This document shows, piece by piece, positions 23,801 to 38,297 of a stretch of DNA of 64,000 nucleotides; position 1 is the first letter of the stretch, and each line of letters begins with the position of its first letter. The stretch is taken from contig LUCM01004329.1 in assembly GCA_008360955.1 (NCBI GenBank), forward strand, positions 3,495 through 67,494, read 5' to 3'. The notes under the pieces are model-generated. The model saw only the letters and a list, made by a program, of their open reading frames with translations, searched no databases and was not told the DNA's origin. Made by a program: the position numbers and the translations under genes. Source of the DNA: Fasciolopsis buskii. Taxonomy: Eukaryota; Platyhelminthes; Trematoda; Plagiorchiida; Fasciolidae.

Positions 23801-26800
23801 TTGAAAGCCGCAATGGACGAACTACCAGAAGAGCGCGGATATCTCCCAGCACGTTTTATCAAAGGCACAAGCCCTACCGACTTAAGACTGTGTTTTCGTT
23901 GAAGAAATGTCGTCACCGCACGATCTCTTAGCGTCTACTGACTGCAAATCAGTCTCACCATAACTGTAATGCATCGTTGCATTTTCCTTCCCCAATGCGC
24001 CTATGCTTGGACCTGGAAAAATGATGGACCTTTCCCACATCTCTGCTCACCATTCAAATCATTCTGGACAATCGTGACATCCATCGGAGTGTGGATGATG
24101 TGCAACAGTTTCAGTTTGTTGATAGATGGCATTTCGCTGTCACCCGGCTCTTTACTATACCTGACTTATTGGGACTTTAGCTGCTTCTATTGCACTCCAC
24201 ATTTCAGGCTCACAACTGATGGTTCCCTCCCATCTTCTGTGTAGTAAACCCTAGAGGCTGTGGAGCATGTCATTTCTATGAAACCTACGTGTAAAGCCTA
24301 GTATAATCAAGCATCATCAACGTAAATCTTGTAAGGAGACGTGAATGATAATAGTAAACCAAGCGATGACCTTGGAAAGACAACCAAACCCAGAATGGAT
24401 GTCTGCGAAGCGACAAATACCATGGGCTCATAAACATTAGAAGAAAGCCAGGCAATCAACTGTATCCATTAGGTCCCTTGGGAAGTGTTCGTGTTCTAAA
24501 TAGCAATATCTATTGACCAACCTAACGTTAGATTCATTGAAGTCCACCATAACTAGACACCATCCATTGGAAGTCCGACGGCTCAGTTTGTCTAAAGTGA
24601 CTATAGTTCCAGCAGCAGGAGGTCTATAGCAAAAGTCGGCCGTCGTAGTGTCACTTCTTGAGAGTTCGAGTTTGCATCACGTCGATTCGACGAGGCCATT
24701 GGAATCAGCGTGATTCCGGGACTAAGGTACAAAGGAAAATGTCCCGAACGGAAAGCTTGTCAGCAACACACTACGTTGAAGTTATTCGGACACCGGAAAG
24801 CCATGTAGCCCGAAATGTCGACTTCAGAATCATTCACAGCTGGCACGGGCCATGTTTCCATGGGCACAGTTACCACTGAGAAGCGATTTAACACAAACGA
24901 TTCAAGGTCGTGACATTTGTTTTCAAGAAAGCGAACGTTAGTCGTCAAGATTCTGGGTTAGCTTGGACCTTTCACGTCACCAGAAGTTTCCAACTATTTT
25001 TGACTCTCCGTCCTACATATCTAGATCAGGTTTTCGTCTGTTGCACTCGGGGAATTTCTTAGACAGTTTATGTAACATCTACAAGCACCTCCCTTTATGT
25101 TAGGATTATAGGTGGAATCTGTTATGGTCGATGACTAATCCAAGGTTTTCGGAACCGCAGATTTCATTCCTACTATTATTTTTCTAAAAGAATCTGTCCT
25201 TTTCTCAATATTTCGAAATTGACGTTATTTTATATATTGCGCGGATGAATATTTTTATATGTCCGCGAAATGATTCGTAAAAGCCTGTTCTGTGATTGGC
25301 CAGTCCACACATCGATCAAGGCCACCCAACAAAACTATATAAACGATAGAGCTCACTTGAATTCTGACTTGTGTTGGTGGGTCACCAATAAACACACGGC
25401 AGTACTCTGTGTTCGTCTTCTCTCTTCCGCTAGCGGGCTGGGCTAGCTGTTCGTATTTCGCGCCGCTTATTGTTCCGTGTGGCTGCTCATTCAAGGAGCA
25501 ACAGATCTGTCCCATTCGTTGTGCGACTACGGGCCTTGAGTCTTGAGCCCGAACTTTTTGTGTCTCCAACCTGTGTGTGTGTGTGTGTTCGTGTCCTACT
25601 AGACTACAGGCTGTGCTCCTGGGATATAGTGCACTGCGAGTACTTGTGTCTTGTGTTTCAGTGTGTGCATAGAACAACCAAACACGGCAACATAACAGAA
25701 TCTCCCCCTCGCCATACAAAAATTCCGAGTGGACGAATTTTCCAGTTCTTCACTGAATGCTTCCGCAACTCGTTGATTTCTTGTTTCATCTTCGGACGGT
25801 CCTCAGGGTCGGGCGATATTACCTGGATGCCACGAGCGTCGGGGTGGGTGGGTGTGTTGGTGGTTCATTTGATGGCCTGGGCGACTTTCATAATTCGAAA
25901 CGAGCAGACTTCGCGAGTCTTATCAGAATACAACACAAACCTTACACGAGCTGCGTCATGAACGCTTCCTCATCTGCAATCACCTCAAAGATTGTGCATC
26001 TCTTCAGGAAATCGAATTCCAGTAGTCTCTGAGCAGTAGGCAAAAGCAATTGGGATAGTCATTCTCAGGGAGCACTAAAATCTGGTTGATGTAGACGGCC
26101 TTTGAGCAACCAGGACATGCACTCCAGGCGTCCGTAGACGTCGGGAAAAATCTGGGGCTGCGGAGGTAGGCTGCGCCAAGGCCGGCAGTCGGGCACGCGC
26201 TTCCGATACCCTAGTTTTCCTTGATCGAAAGCGCGATCTTCCGCGACATATCCCGATTATTCCGAAGTGTAAGTTCAGCAGAGGTGGTCATTGATGGTGA
26301 TTTTAACGCCAAGTTCAAGTACTTATCGGAGACAACCACACGTGAAAGGCGGGTTTCCTGTCCCCGCTAATCGCATGGACGACGGTGACCACTTCACCTA
26401 GGGAAGCACACCACCGGTTTCGCTGTTATTACCGCTTGTCAGGTGTGCATACTCTCCTCCCCAATCATTTCTGTACTTGTGCACTCCTTTATTAATTTCT
26501 CACTGGAATCTCATTTGAATCATCATATTCTGCATTACCTGACCGACGAAAAAATTCCGGCTGATCGCCCTGTGATTTTTGAATGGGCTTATCATCCATT
26601 CACGCTCCTAATTGTTGAACTGAGAGTCTTGTGATAATGGCAACTTATTTGGGTTTTCATTCCGCATCCCAAAATCACCCGTATGGTATAAATCGGACGG
26701 TTTTGTACACGAACAAATATCATTGTCCTCACACCAGAACTCAAGTGAAAGACCACAATAAGCACAAACTCATGTTTGACTGTTTGAGTGCAAGAATTGA

Positions 26801-29800
26801 GTAAGGAAAGTGAGTTTCTTTGGCAAACCCTTCAGTGAAAGACATCATCGGAAAATCGCACGACTGACTGAACCGAACGTCGCCTTCAGACCAAGGAAGA
26901 CAGAAGTCATGGGACTACGGGAAATGAATCTGCGTTCTAAAATTTGTCGCAAAGTTAAGATTTGGTCAAGAAAATCCCTACCGAGGCAGAAACCGGCTCG
27001 ATTTGCACGCATACATCTTTCACAAGTACTAGATAATCAGCGGAGGATAATGCCCGCAAATAGCTTAGACGCGAAGTTTAGGAGACTAGTTACTCTGGGA
27101 TTTTCACAGTAAAAATTGTCATCTTCCTTCAACTACCATTGATTCTTCCGAACGTTATCTTAACCAGATTCATCCCATGAGTTTTGTCATTTCTGCTGCT
27201 GGAATCATGCATGAATAATGATGGAGGCTGTTCTTCTGACGTAGCAATCTTGACGTGGTGTGATGGCTTGCGTGCCTCCATGATCCAACGAGCTATACAG
27301 GATGGCTTATCTCAAGCCAAAGATCTAACTATGCCTAGAAGGTCAATGGGTAGAGACTTAACGAAGTAGTCTCTGGTCCTCCCAGTGAGGAGTTGATCTG
27401 AGTTGGCAGCTCATTCGGAAGTAGCGATGGAAGACTAATTGATCCAAGTAGATGGGCTTCCACTCAGCTGTACCCTAATCGTTCTTCTGCCTAGCAGCTG
27501 GACTCCCTAGAAGCATTTGTCCATCAATCTGCATGAGTTACACGCCTACAAATAATTCCACACTGCATTGGTTGTCGCACAGAATAGTCAGGACTTCCCA
27601 TTGCACCGAGTGGGGCGGGTAGTGATAAGTATGCTATTGTTCAGAGTTCCCTCTCTTTTATCCGGACCAAACGACGTAAGGAGTGTATCGAAAAATCGAT
27701 GCGCCATGTATTGGTTTTTTATTGTGAATGATATAATATTTGATTGTAAAACTTGCCTTGAAAAAGACTACCCACGGTAGTCGAAACGTTGGCGCATTAC
27801 ATTTCCCTCTCTTTTATTCAACCTGTCTCTTCCGATACTCATTGTCAAATAGTGCAGTATGTAGTTTTCAGTCTGCTCACATTTTCACAAGCCTCATCAG
27901 CCTCCGAATCTCGTCTCCTTCAATGTGCGGACTTTAATGTAGACTAGTCATCAGGAGTATTTAGCGCTGATAATGGGGGATTGATGTCTGCTGCGTCAGT
28001 AAAATACGAATTCAAGATTCGAGTAGAGTGGAGTTATTTAACTAACGGTTTTGTCCAGAACTGTAGGTCGTACTGGACCAAGTACGTCGAATCAGACCAT
28101 GCTTTGGTTTTGATGTAAATTTTGCTGCAGCTTAACGGCCATCGAAGTGGCTGTTGAATGTCTGTCTGACTCGGCTGTTCGCAACAGCTATGAGTAGAAA
28201 CTGTTTGAGTAACTAAGAGGTCCGATGAACAGCGGGATGAAATCAAGTAGGTGATACATTTGGCAGCAGATTTTACCTGTGGTCACTAGGTATAATGGAG
28301 CAAAATCGCCAGCTACCTAACTGCCAGCAAGTGAATAAAATGCGTCGATAGCTGCAGCGTCAGTTGATCATAAGCCTTAAAAGTGACCGTGAAAACTGAC
28401 GGGTTGAGGTAGCCACGAAGATGGAGGAAGCGTCCGCTTCAGGTAACAGCCAAAGACTGTTTAAGCTTATACGCGACAGCGGTGGGCGACACCGGCGAAC
28501 TTCGGTTAGTGAAGTCGTGTGCGATAGGAGTGGAGAGCTCATTCATGGTAGACAGGAAAGACCGGACCGTTGGGCAGANATGTAGCACACAAAAGGCTCA
28601 CCCTTTCACGTGTCTGAACATCCAGTTGTAAAGCTGATCCGATGGCGATTCAGCCTCGTTCGTGGGCGTGGCGCAGACGCATCTTTAGTGCTGCAGCAAA
28701 CTGGAGCCACACCAGGTTGGTTCTTGGTGTTCCATGCGATTTTCAGTATTAATTTGTGCTACACCAACGTTCCATAATCTGTCTTCCTCATTTCTCACTG
28801 TTTCTTCTTCTGCACAGATCGAAACGAACTAACACGAACGCAGCTTTTAAATCTACACCAGCGAGAGGCGAAACTCGTGGTCCAGCCGCGACAACAGTCC
28901 AACAGCCGAGAGTGAATGCTAATTCTGGTCAGCCGGTTATTCCAGGACAAACCAACTATATTACTCGGTACGTTTCAGCTTGTTTGACGTGTTCACACGG
29001 CTTACATCAGCGCAAGTATGTTGGCCTGATTATTCAACGACATTGTTATATTTTTCTCTTTTTTAGTCTAATCGCAAGCAAATATTGATTTAGTTCATTA
29101 AACGTTTACTGATGTGAAATCTTTGCTTGGCGTTCCAGGTTCAAGGATCGCCGATTATCCCTAACAGCAGCCGAAAGAAGTTAGTCCCATATATATATAA
29201 AACCGAACGGAACTAGCGATCCCATTCAATCACTCATTCACGTTTGACAACAAGTCTTAGTTTGGATCGAAACGTCACGATAAACGTATTAACTCAGTGT
29301 ACGCCTTCTCAACTCTAAAAATATATATATATCCGTGTCCCTACACCTCGAAGTGGTTGGATGGCTTGCGAGCCTCCATGACCCAGCGTGCTATACAGGA
29401 TGGCTCATTTCAAGCCGAACATTCACTCATGCCTGGAAGGTCAATAAGTAGAGGCCTGACGAAGTAGTTTCCTGGTCCAGTTCTGATGCTGACTTGCGCT
29501 GGGAACTAAATCGGAAATTTGAGTGGATGAATAATTGAACCAAGTAGATGGGCTTCCACTCAGCCAAACCCCGCTGCCTTGTGGTCGGGTTCTCGTTGAA
29601 ACCAAAGGCCTTGGTCGAGAACCTTAATTGTCCACCCGCTTAGTGGCTAGACTCCATAGCAGCACTCTTCCGAAATCATAATGTATGGTACTGTCGTCAC
29701 GCAGGATAATCAGGATCCGGCTTTGCATTAATGACACTTGTCTCATTTCGTATTTCTTCCTTCTTTGAAGGTAGGAGTAGGAATAAAAATGATCATTAGA

Positions 29801-30479
29801 TTTCACAACGAGACTGCCCGTTGACGTGGTATGACGGCTTGCGTGCCTCCATGATCCAACGAGCTATACAGGATGGCTTATCTCAAGCCAAAGATCTAAC
29901 TATGCCTAGAAGGTCAATGGGTAGAGACTTAACGAAGTAGTCTCTGGTCCTCCCAGTGAGGAGTTGATCTGAGTTGGCAGCTCAGTCGGAAGTAGCGATG
30001 GAAGACTAATTGATCCAAGTAGATGGGCTTCCACTCATCTGTACCCGCTGCCTTGTGGTCAGCCACTGTTTACACATACCGGCTAAGAAAAATCCCCTTC
30101 AGGTTGCAACAGCTTCTAATTCTTGGGGACTCGCGGGGATCTTCGCCACGATTGCTTGTAACTGAATTTGGAACCCCCAGGTCCTTTAAGTTTCTCCCAG
30201 TTGCAAATAAAGGTTAGTTTTGATTCAGTTTCATCTTTCAATTAACAGCGCCCCTGCAAAGGCGAGCTTTGGTTTTGTTACTAATTCACAGCTAAGTTTA
30301 TTCAAAAGAAAACGAGGAAGCAAAGTGGTAGAAGACCAGCTGGAGAAAACTAACTTGAACAGCTCATTCACGTTTGAAAACAAAACCTAGTTTGGATCGA
30401 AACGTCGCAACAAACGTTATAACTCAGTGTACGCCTTCTAACCTCTAAAAATATGCAACTTTAGCTGCAGATATTCTCA

Positions 30480-30530
<51 letters not shown>

Positions 30531-33500
30531 TTATGCCCGTGCAATGGGCCCTAGTGTGTGTATGCCCATTCTGCTACATTCTTGCTTCAAACATGTAGCA
30601 CACAAAAGGCTCACCCTTTCACGTGTCTGAACATCCAGTTGTAAAGCTGATCCGATGGCGATTCAGCCTCGTTCGTGGGCGTGGCGCAGACGCATCTTTA
30701 GTGCTGCAGCAAACTGGAGCCACACCAGGTTGGTTCTTGGTGTTCCATGCGATTTTCAGTATTAATTTGTGCTACACCAACGTTCCATAATCTGTCTTCC
30801 TCATTTCTCACTGTTTCTTCTTCTGCACAGATCNNNNNNNNNNNNNNNNNNNNNNNNNNNNNNNNNNNNNNNNNNNNNNNNNNNNNNNNNNNNNNNNNNN
30901 NNNNNNNNNNNNNNNNNNNNNNNNNNNNNNNNNNNNNNNNNNNNNNNNNNNNNNNNNNNNNNNNNNNNNNNNNNNNNNNNNNNNNNNNNNNNNNNNNNNN
31001 NNNNNNNNNNNNNNNNNNNNNNNNNNNNNNNNNNNNNNNNNNNNNNNNNNNNNNNNNNNNNNNNNNNNNNNNNNNNNNNNNNNNNNNNNNNNNNNNNNNN
31101 NNNNNNNNNNNNNNNNNNNNNNNNNNNNNNNNNNNNNNNNNNNNNNNNNNNNNNNNNNNNNNNNNNTGTCACTTGGTCCTCCAACGGAGGTGGAAATGGA
31201 GTCGAATATTCGGCTTCTGAAGAGGGGAAAAGCTGCTGGTCCCGACGACCTTCCTCCAGTTTTTTTTTCAAATTGGGTGTAGAAGTGCTGATGAAATCAC
31301 TTACATCCTTGCTTCGTGATATTTGGAACGAGGAGCGTATCCCGCTTTCGTGGGGTGAGTCACTTATTATACCCATCTTCAAGAAGGTCACACGGAGTGA
31401 CCGTAGCAATCATCGTGGGATTAGTTTAATTCCGATAGTTACTAAGGTGTTAGCTTCGATAATGCTGCGCCGTTTGAAACCGATTCTCCAGAATAATATC
31501 CGCGAACAACAGGCCGGATTTCGGCCAGGTCGAGGTTGCATCGACCAGGTATTCACTCTTCGACAGATACTCGAAACGCGCCACATCCACCGCCGCCCAC
31601 ATCGTTCTAATGTTTGTCGGCGAGTAGTTTTCGTCTTCTACAATGCTTTCATGGCATTGTTTTATGTGGAATATCTTATGAACCACACAATTGCTTACGT
31701 TAAAGCAATTAGCAAAATTTGTTCTCGAAATTCGTAGATATTGTGGAAACGAAATACTACGTTTATTTTTTATGGCCAGGTAACGGAAATCTTTGAATTC
31801 GCTGGTGCTTTGCTCTGTTACACGATTGCATTACGAAATTCCAGTAAATAACATGCAATTGAGCTTGAATCCGAGGTTTATTTTGTGGCGATTTCCATCT
31901 TTTTTAATTTGGTCATTGATCACTTCAAATGGTATGTAATGCGGCATCTTTTGGTTATTAAAAAACCTCGTGACGCGGAGAAAGGCTGACTGTGATAGCA
32001 TAATAGCATGAAGACTTCTGTTGAACAAGTGATCTTGTTTATCTATGCAATCTTGGATGAATAACGAGGTCCTCCCTACTAATTTTGTCATTTACGCACT
32101 TTGTCAGGTCTCATCATACCATATTCAGTTTGGTTTATCATAATGACCAAGGTTGTATGTTGATGTCTAAATAATGTGGTATAGGATAGGCTTTGATAGC
32201 GGGTGTCTGTAAATTCATTCACAATGCTTGCTGGTGCTGTTATATGCTATATGTTAGGGACAGTAACCTACTCACTAAAAAAATTTTGGCATGCATCACA
32301 AACAGTGGTGATCAGAAAGTCAATGAAATTTCAGCTTGAAGGTTGCGAGTTCAATTTCTCTGACCACCAGTCAAATTCCCTACTTGATAAACTTAGCCAG
32401 TGATAAACGACGACTCACTGTCGCCCTTCTTGTTGCCACATCTGACCTATTGAGATCCTATGTCGTAAAGTCTATCAGTTTTCTCTCCCTCATGTAGTGG
32501 GCCCTAGTGTTAATGAGATACGATCCTTCCATTACCATGCCATAAAAACTCCACTCTCAGAATGATGTGCAGTACTAATAAAAGAAATAAAAAAGAGTCC
32601 GCTACTATCCTCTGTCGCTTGGGTCGTCTGTCCTTCTCTCGCTCTCTCTCTGTACATATTTATTTTTGTAGTTTCCGGCGTGAGTTTGCAGTCGGAAATG
32701 ATGATTCTTCTTGCTTTTCCGTTTGTTTCTGTTCCTGTAAAATTTTGAGCTTCAGTAGTTTAGCGTCCATATATTGGTGTCACTGGATTCTTTTTTCGGA
32801 CATTACCCATGTCTAGCCATAGAGTTAAAGGCACAAGTTTTCACGTCAGATCTGAAACGGTTCCAGTCACTCCCGAAAATTGTAAACGGCATGTGATGAG
32901 GTCAACTAATTATGTGGTTATAGGCAGAGTTGTTCGAAACCTGCCTGCGATCTCGACTTTTCCCCCAGTTGAGGTTACCAACAAACAAGAGGAATCTTCT
33001 GGATATCTGTGATGTCGGAGACAGTATAAAGGCTCGTCCAACAGTAAGCCATCACGGTTTCACTTGGACCTAAGAATAATAATATTCAGTTCACAGGCTG
33101 GAAATGCGTTTGTCGAAATTTTAAAAAGTTTTCCAGTATCAAGCGAGCGCAGGTATTCCGACGTGTATTTTCATAATTTTGAAACTACTTCACCAAATGA
33201 AATAGCTGAGTCTATTCAATAAGATGTTCCCTTAAAATGCAAAAAGTTCAACTAGCCGATGCGGCTCATCACAGACCAATCTATTCAAACCATTCTCTCA
33301 TACATGAACTTATTCGTGGGATGTGACCACTGAAAGATCGCAGGACTGATCAATGCAAAGATGTCGGGTCGCTTTAGAACCTCAATGACAGTTTTGAAAG
33401 TTCAGGGCATAAAGTCTCCTATTCAGACAAATAGAATTCGTGACGTGAATAGGCATTTTACTTATGTTATCGCTTTTTCAAAGGGGTTGCACATGCGAAG

Positions 33501-36500
33501 ACCTGGGACTTGTCAAGTAGTCAAAAACCCCACCGACCGAAGTTCTAAGAAATGACATACTGAAAACGCCAGAATTCTTAAAGGTTAGAGATTACGTACC
33601 AACGCTTTAAAAGGTTTTGCGAGGTTGGTTCCTGGGGATGGACCAAGGATTTCATATCCAGTGTTAGGTAAGGGTCGTTGATTAAATGAATAGAAGGTTT
33701 TGCGAGGTTGGTTCCTGGGGATGGACCAAGGATTTCATATCCAGTGTTAGGTAAGGGTCGTTGATTAAATGAATGACGTTACATTCTATCCGGTCAAGAA
33801 ATGAATCATGAATACGAAGCCCGTTGCCGCGGCAGTCGAGCTTAGGTCGAATTTGGGCCCCTTACAACAGAGTACGCTACCGAGACGTGAACAAACACCT
33901 AATGCATGATAGAAAAAGACAACAAGCAGGAAGAATGCGTTTGAGCACCAAGTTTTGCGGTGGGATTGCTGAGAACCGAATGAAATGGATGGGCCTGTGG
34001 TGAAGAAAGTAGCCATTTCAAAATTTGAGATCAAATGAGAAAAGAATTACGTAGTGAAGAAATCAGGCAGTTTCTTTGAAACAGAAAAAAATACATTGTG
34101 AATGATATAATGTTAATAACGCAGCGTTGTTGGTAGATGTAATGTGCCAACGTTTCGACTACCGTGGGTAGTCTTTCTCAAGGCAAGTTTTACAATCAAA
34201 TACATGTGCACAGGTTTGTCCGAGGTTAAAACTAGGAGACTCATCGAAAATAACAATCTCGCTCAGTGTTGGTAAGAAAAGGAATGGTGTAGGGCGACAT
34301 CATCGGCAAAAGAACGTTCACGGATACGAGTCGTGGATCCTAGATCTCTAAAGGGCAGTATGGAGTAAGTAAAAGTAGCGCATCTTGGCGAACATGAATT
34401 TTAAGAGACGGCTGTGGTCGAATGTTGTGGACCCTGGCAAAAACGCCTTTGTCTGGTATAGGTGGCAACCCGCTATCACTCAGCTCGTTACCATACCTGA
34501 TTTACTGAGACCTTATTTGTTCCTATGGCACTCCGCGTTTCAAGTTCATGGTTTCCGATTCTCCTCCCCGTGTAATGGATCCTAGCAGTTGTGGCGGCAT
34601 GCCGCCTCCACTACGCTTATGCTCTAAGCATTTCATGGAAAATAGAAAAGACGAATGTTGTTTTGATCGCAACTTCGTACAAAGTACGATTAAAATAAAT
34701 TCGACAAAAAGTGTTTCTCCCAAATTAGGGAATACTTGTAGTCATAATCGTAGAACGAAAATAAAAATCACTAGATGGAAAGTTTATTTGGCCGAACTCA
34801 ATAGTGGCGATCTCCCAGTAATCCTTTGCATTCAAAGGATTGGCGTAATTGGCCCAAGGTATCAGATTTCATTATCTTCAGAATGTGGAACTTAGGGGAG
34901 ATATAGCAGGTGTTCTTAACGTCAAAAGAGTTATCTCTTCTGTGAGTAAGAAATGTTTCAAGAAAAGGAAAAAAAGTTTTTGAAGAATGGAAAAAAGTCA
35001 CAAATTCATGGGTTATTTTGAAGACCCTGGGCAGAATGCTACGCGCCTTATGTTTTGATTTTCTGCTCGTCGGTAAATATATTTCGTTGTGATAACGGAT
35101 GGGAAAGAAAAGTTAGTTGTTGAGGTTGGAGGTGGTGAAATACAAGCGTCAGTTGTGGTAAAATTAGAAAAGTACCGGATGGCCTTAGGGTCGGGTTTCT
35201 TATCAGATTTACTAAGAAATCACACGTTATTAATCGAGGGATGAAGGTTAGGAGTTCTACAAATTACTGTAAACGGAATCAAATTATATTATTAATATTA
35301 TTATTATTATTATTATTGTTATTATTATTATCATAGTGGATGAAACCGTCCTTTCTGTGCATTGGTGTCAATCTCACCGAGTTAACAACTCGCAATATCT
35401 TGGAACCTACCTAATCTTTTTCAAAATTCAGTACGGTCATAGTTTGCGCGGCTGTCACTTGCAGTAAACGCCTCCGGAAATACTCCCGATCGCCCGTTCC
35501 TCTAAACGGTTCTGCGGAGGCAGTCCACCTCACATCTGTCAGAGGTGTTGTTTTTAAAATCTGAAAGAGAAGGCTAACGGACGGCGGGCTGTCGAGATGT
35601 TTTATTGTTCGTTGTCGGTCTACAGCAGTTGGCTAGTCCCTGACCCAAAGACACTTACGGGCAAAGCAAGAAGCTCAAGCGCCTGTGACGAAAGGATTCA
35701 CTGAGTCACTTGCTCCCAGTAGGTTTTGTGACTCTGCTACCGTGTGTATTGAATTGTTTAGTCAAGTGTTCAAGGTTGGTCGTCCTAAGTAGACCTTCTA
35801 CTTCGATTTTGGTAGCTGTGTAGTACGATGCCCACTGACAGACCGGGGATCATAATGACCACCAAATAAAGTTAACAAAAATAGTTTATATAATGCTCCA
35901 TTGGATTCCATCGGTCGTTATGAAGTTATTTGGAGTTTCTTCAGGCTTTTTGCGATTGACTCAGTGACTTCGACCAGTGCTGCCGAAGAAAGTTCCCTTT
36001 TGCATAGTTAGTATGCATGAGCGAGTCGCGAAGTGTCTGATGGTGGCATGTACATCATTTGTCCATTACCTGCCAAGTGGCTAGGTTGATCTTCCTCTTT
36101 TCCTCAGAAGCAGTCCTGAGAGTTGAAAATACATGAAAACTATTAGAGCTCGTGTAACAATTGGCTGGCCTCATTTTTCTGAATATAGTTCAAAAATTGT
36201 GTCACCGGTGCTTTGTCAGGTGTAGAGCGTTTCCAATCAGCAACCACTTGATGCGTGAGCTGACTAAAACGTTCATTTTGTCTGCAGACCTCTTCTTGTA
36301 CACACATCTTCCGGGCCAAGTTTTATGGCCATGTTGATTTCATTGTTTCGTGATACGACTTATATAATTGCGAATCTAAATCAGCGGTCTTGATCGAACA
36401 GAAATTACAATTGCGGCTTGAGATTCACGACGTCTACTGACTTTAATGGTTGAGGATATTCGATGCCGTTAACTAAAGGTACATAGTTTTTCCCAGAAGT

Positions 36501-38264
36501 TCTGTGTTTTGTCTGCATCTGGTGCCTTCACTTTGATTTTTTCATCATCCCTTTTTGCTTCCTTTATTGACAAAACAACACTGTACGCCATTTTTCAGGA
36601 AGAGTCGCGGCCAAGTGAGGAATTTGACCAGCGTTTGGAGGGTTCATATCCAGTACCTTTACGTCCAGGTTCCACTATCTTATTCGCTTGATTACTGCCG
36701 CTTGTTTCATTAGGAGTTAGCAACTAAATACAGAACAAAACCATTTTGGGTTAATAGTTGGTGAAACTATGGTAGGTTTATAGATCCCACTTCCCAGTGG
36801 TCAGTGAAATTGTATCTGAAAGTATCTCCGATATCCGTAAGTGTTCACACTGATAACTATAAAATTGTCATCGTTATATGTTTGGTTAGCTCATATCCTG
36901 TGGGTGACTGTGATAGTCACATTCGGGCCACGGCAGTTGAAATGTCCGGACCCGACGGCTGTGAGCGCATAGGTCGAGAATTAACTTCGTGATCTCTGTA
37001 GCTTCAGCTATCGACAGTGTGCGCAGCTGAACGGTTTTATATTTGTTAACGGTGACGTGGTAGGCAACGCTGAATTAATTCCTTGCTCAGTATCAACTAA
37101 GTGCGTTAAGAAAGCGCCGTTTATCGGTCCGTGAGTTAGCCAATCATATAACCATAAAGATTTAACTAGCATAAATCGCTGCCCGTGATCAGTGCTATTC
37201 ATCTCTAACTGCATGACTTGGTGTTTTCCCTATGTGATTTGTGAACTCCGTGAGAATCGCCGGACTGTTGTTATACATGTTATCATGGGCATCTTTCAGA
37301 CATATTCCACCATCGTGTTTTTGTTGATTCTCGCTTAGTTTGGTCGGGCAACCGATATCATCAGCGTGCCTTTTTTTACATTGATCCATGCAACTAACTT
37401 CGATTTCAGGATTACTAATGATGCGCGAGAAGACGAGATGGAAGAAAATTTGACACAGGTTGCCGCAATGGTGGGTGAATTGCACACTATGGCCGGCGAC
37501 ATGGGACAAGAAATTCGCACTCACAACCAATTGCTTGATCGTATCGACCGCAAGGTGAGTTGTGAATTTTAAACTCTCACTAGGTCGTTCATGTTTAGCA
37601 TCGGCACGTCGGTCCTTCAGCATTATAGATGCATATTTTCGTTCAACAATTCAGCCGTATTTCAAGCGTATTGTCGTCAAACTAGTTCGACTAATAGTTG
37701 GAATCCGTTGCTTTTCAGTACTTTGTTTTAAAGGTCGCTGGCTTCACATTCTTCCATTTGGTGACACGTGATTTTCTGCAATACTTTGAAAGCGTGCATG
37801 TAGGTCAGGGCTTGTCCTGTCGAACTTACTTATACCTTGGCATTTGAATCCAGTTCTACTCAGCAAAAATTACAGTGGTTAATCACTAGTAGTTTAAACT
37901 GATATGAATTTTTTTTATTTACTATTCTCCGCTTCTGTTCAAATTCTTTTTCTTTTGCTTTCAGCCATTTTGGCCTAGTTGAATTTTAAAACGTGGGCCT
38001 AGTAATCAATGAACGATTATCTCGATTAAGTTATTACTTCCGAATCGCCGCTGATTTTACCGAAGCATTTTGCTCAAGCGATGTTTAGTTTCACCTAGCC
38101 TCAACCAAGACAGTTGCATGCACTATTTTCCGTTGGTGATCCGACGCTTTTCACCAAGTTGACTGTGTTTTATGACGCATGAAAGGGAAGAAGACATCTG
38201 CTCTGGTTTCAACTTGTCAATCGATAATCGATTTTATTTCCAGCTCCCGCTAGTTCTAGTTCTT

Positions 38265-38297
<33 letters not shown>

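Noticed and set aside
25470..25961. 163-codon plus-strand frame
   Set aside because: Overlaps the LTR-like region and a GT run (VCVCVCVRV); no domain and an antisense frame of similar length (25255-25719).
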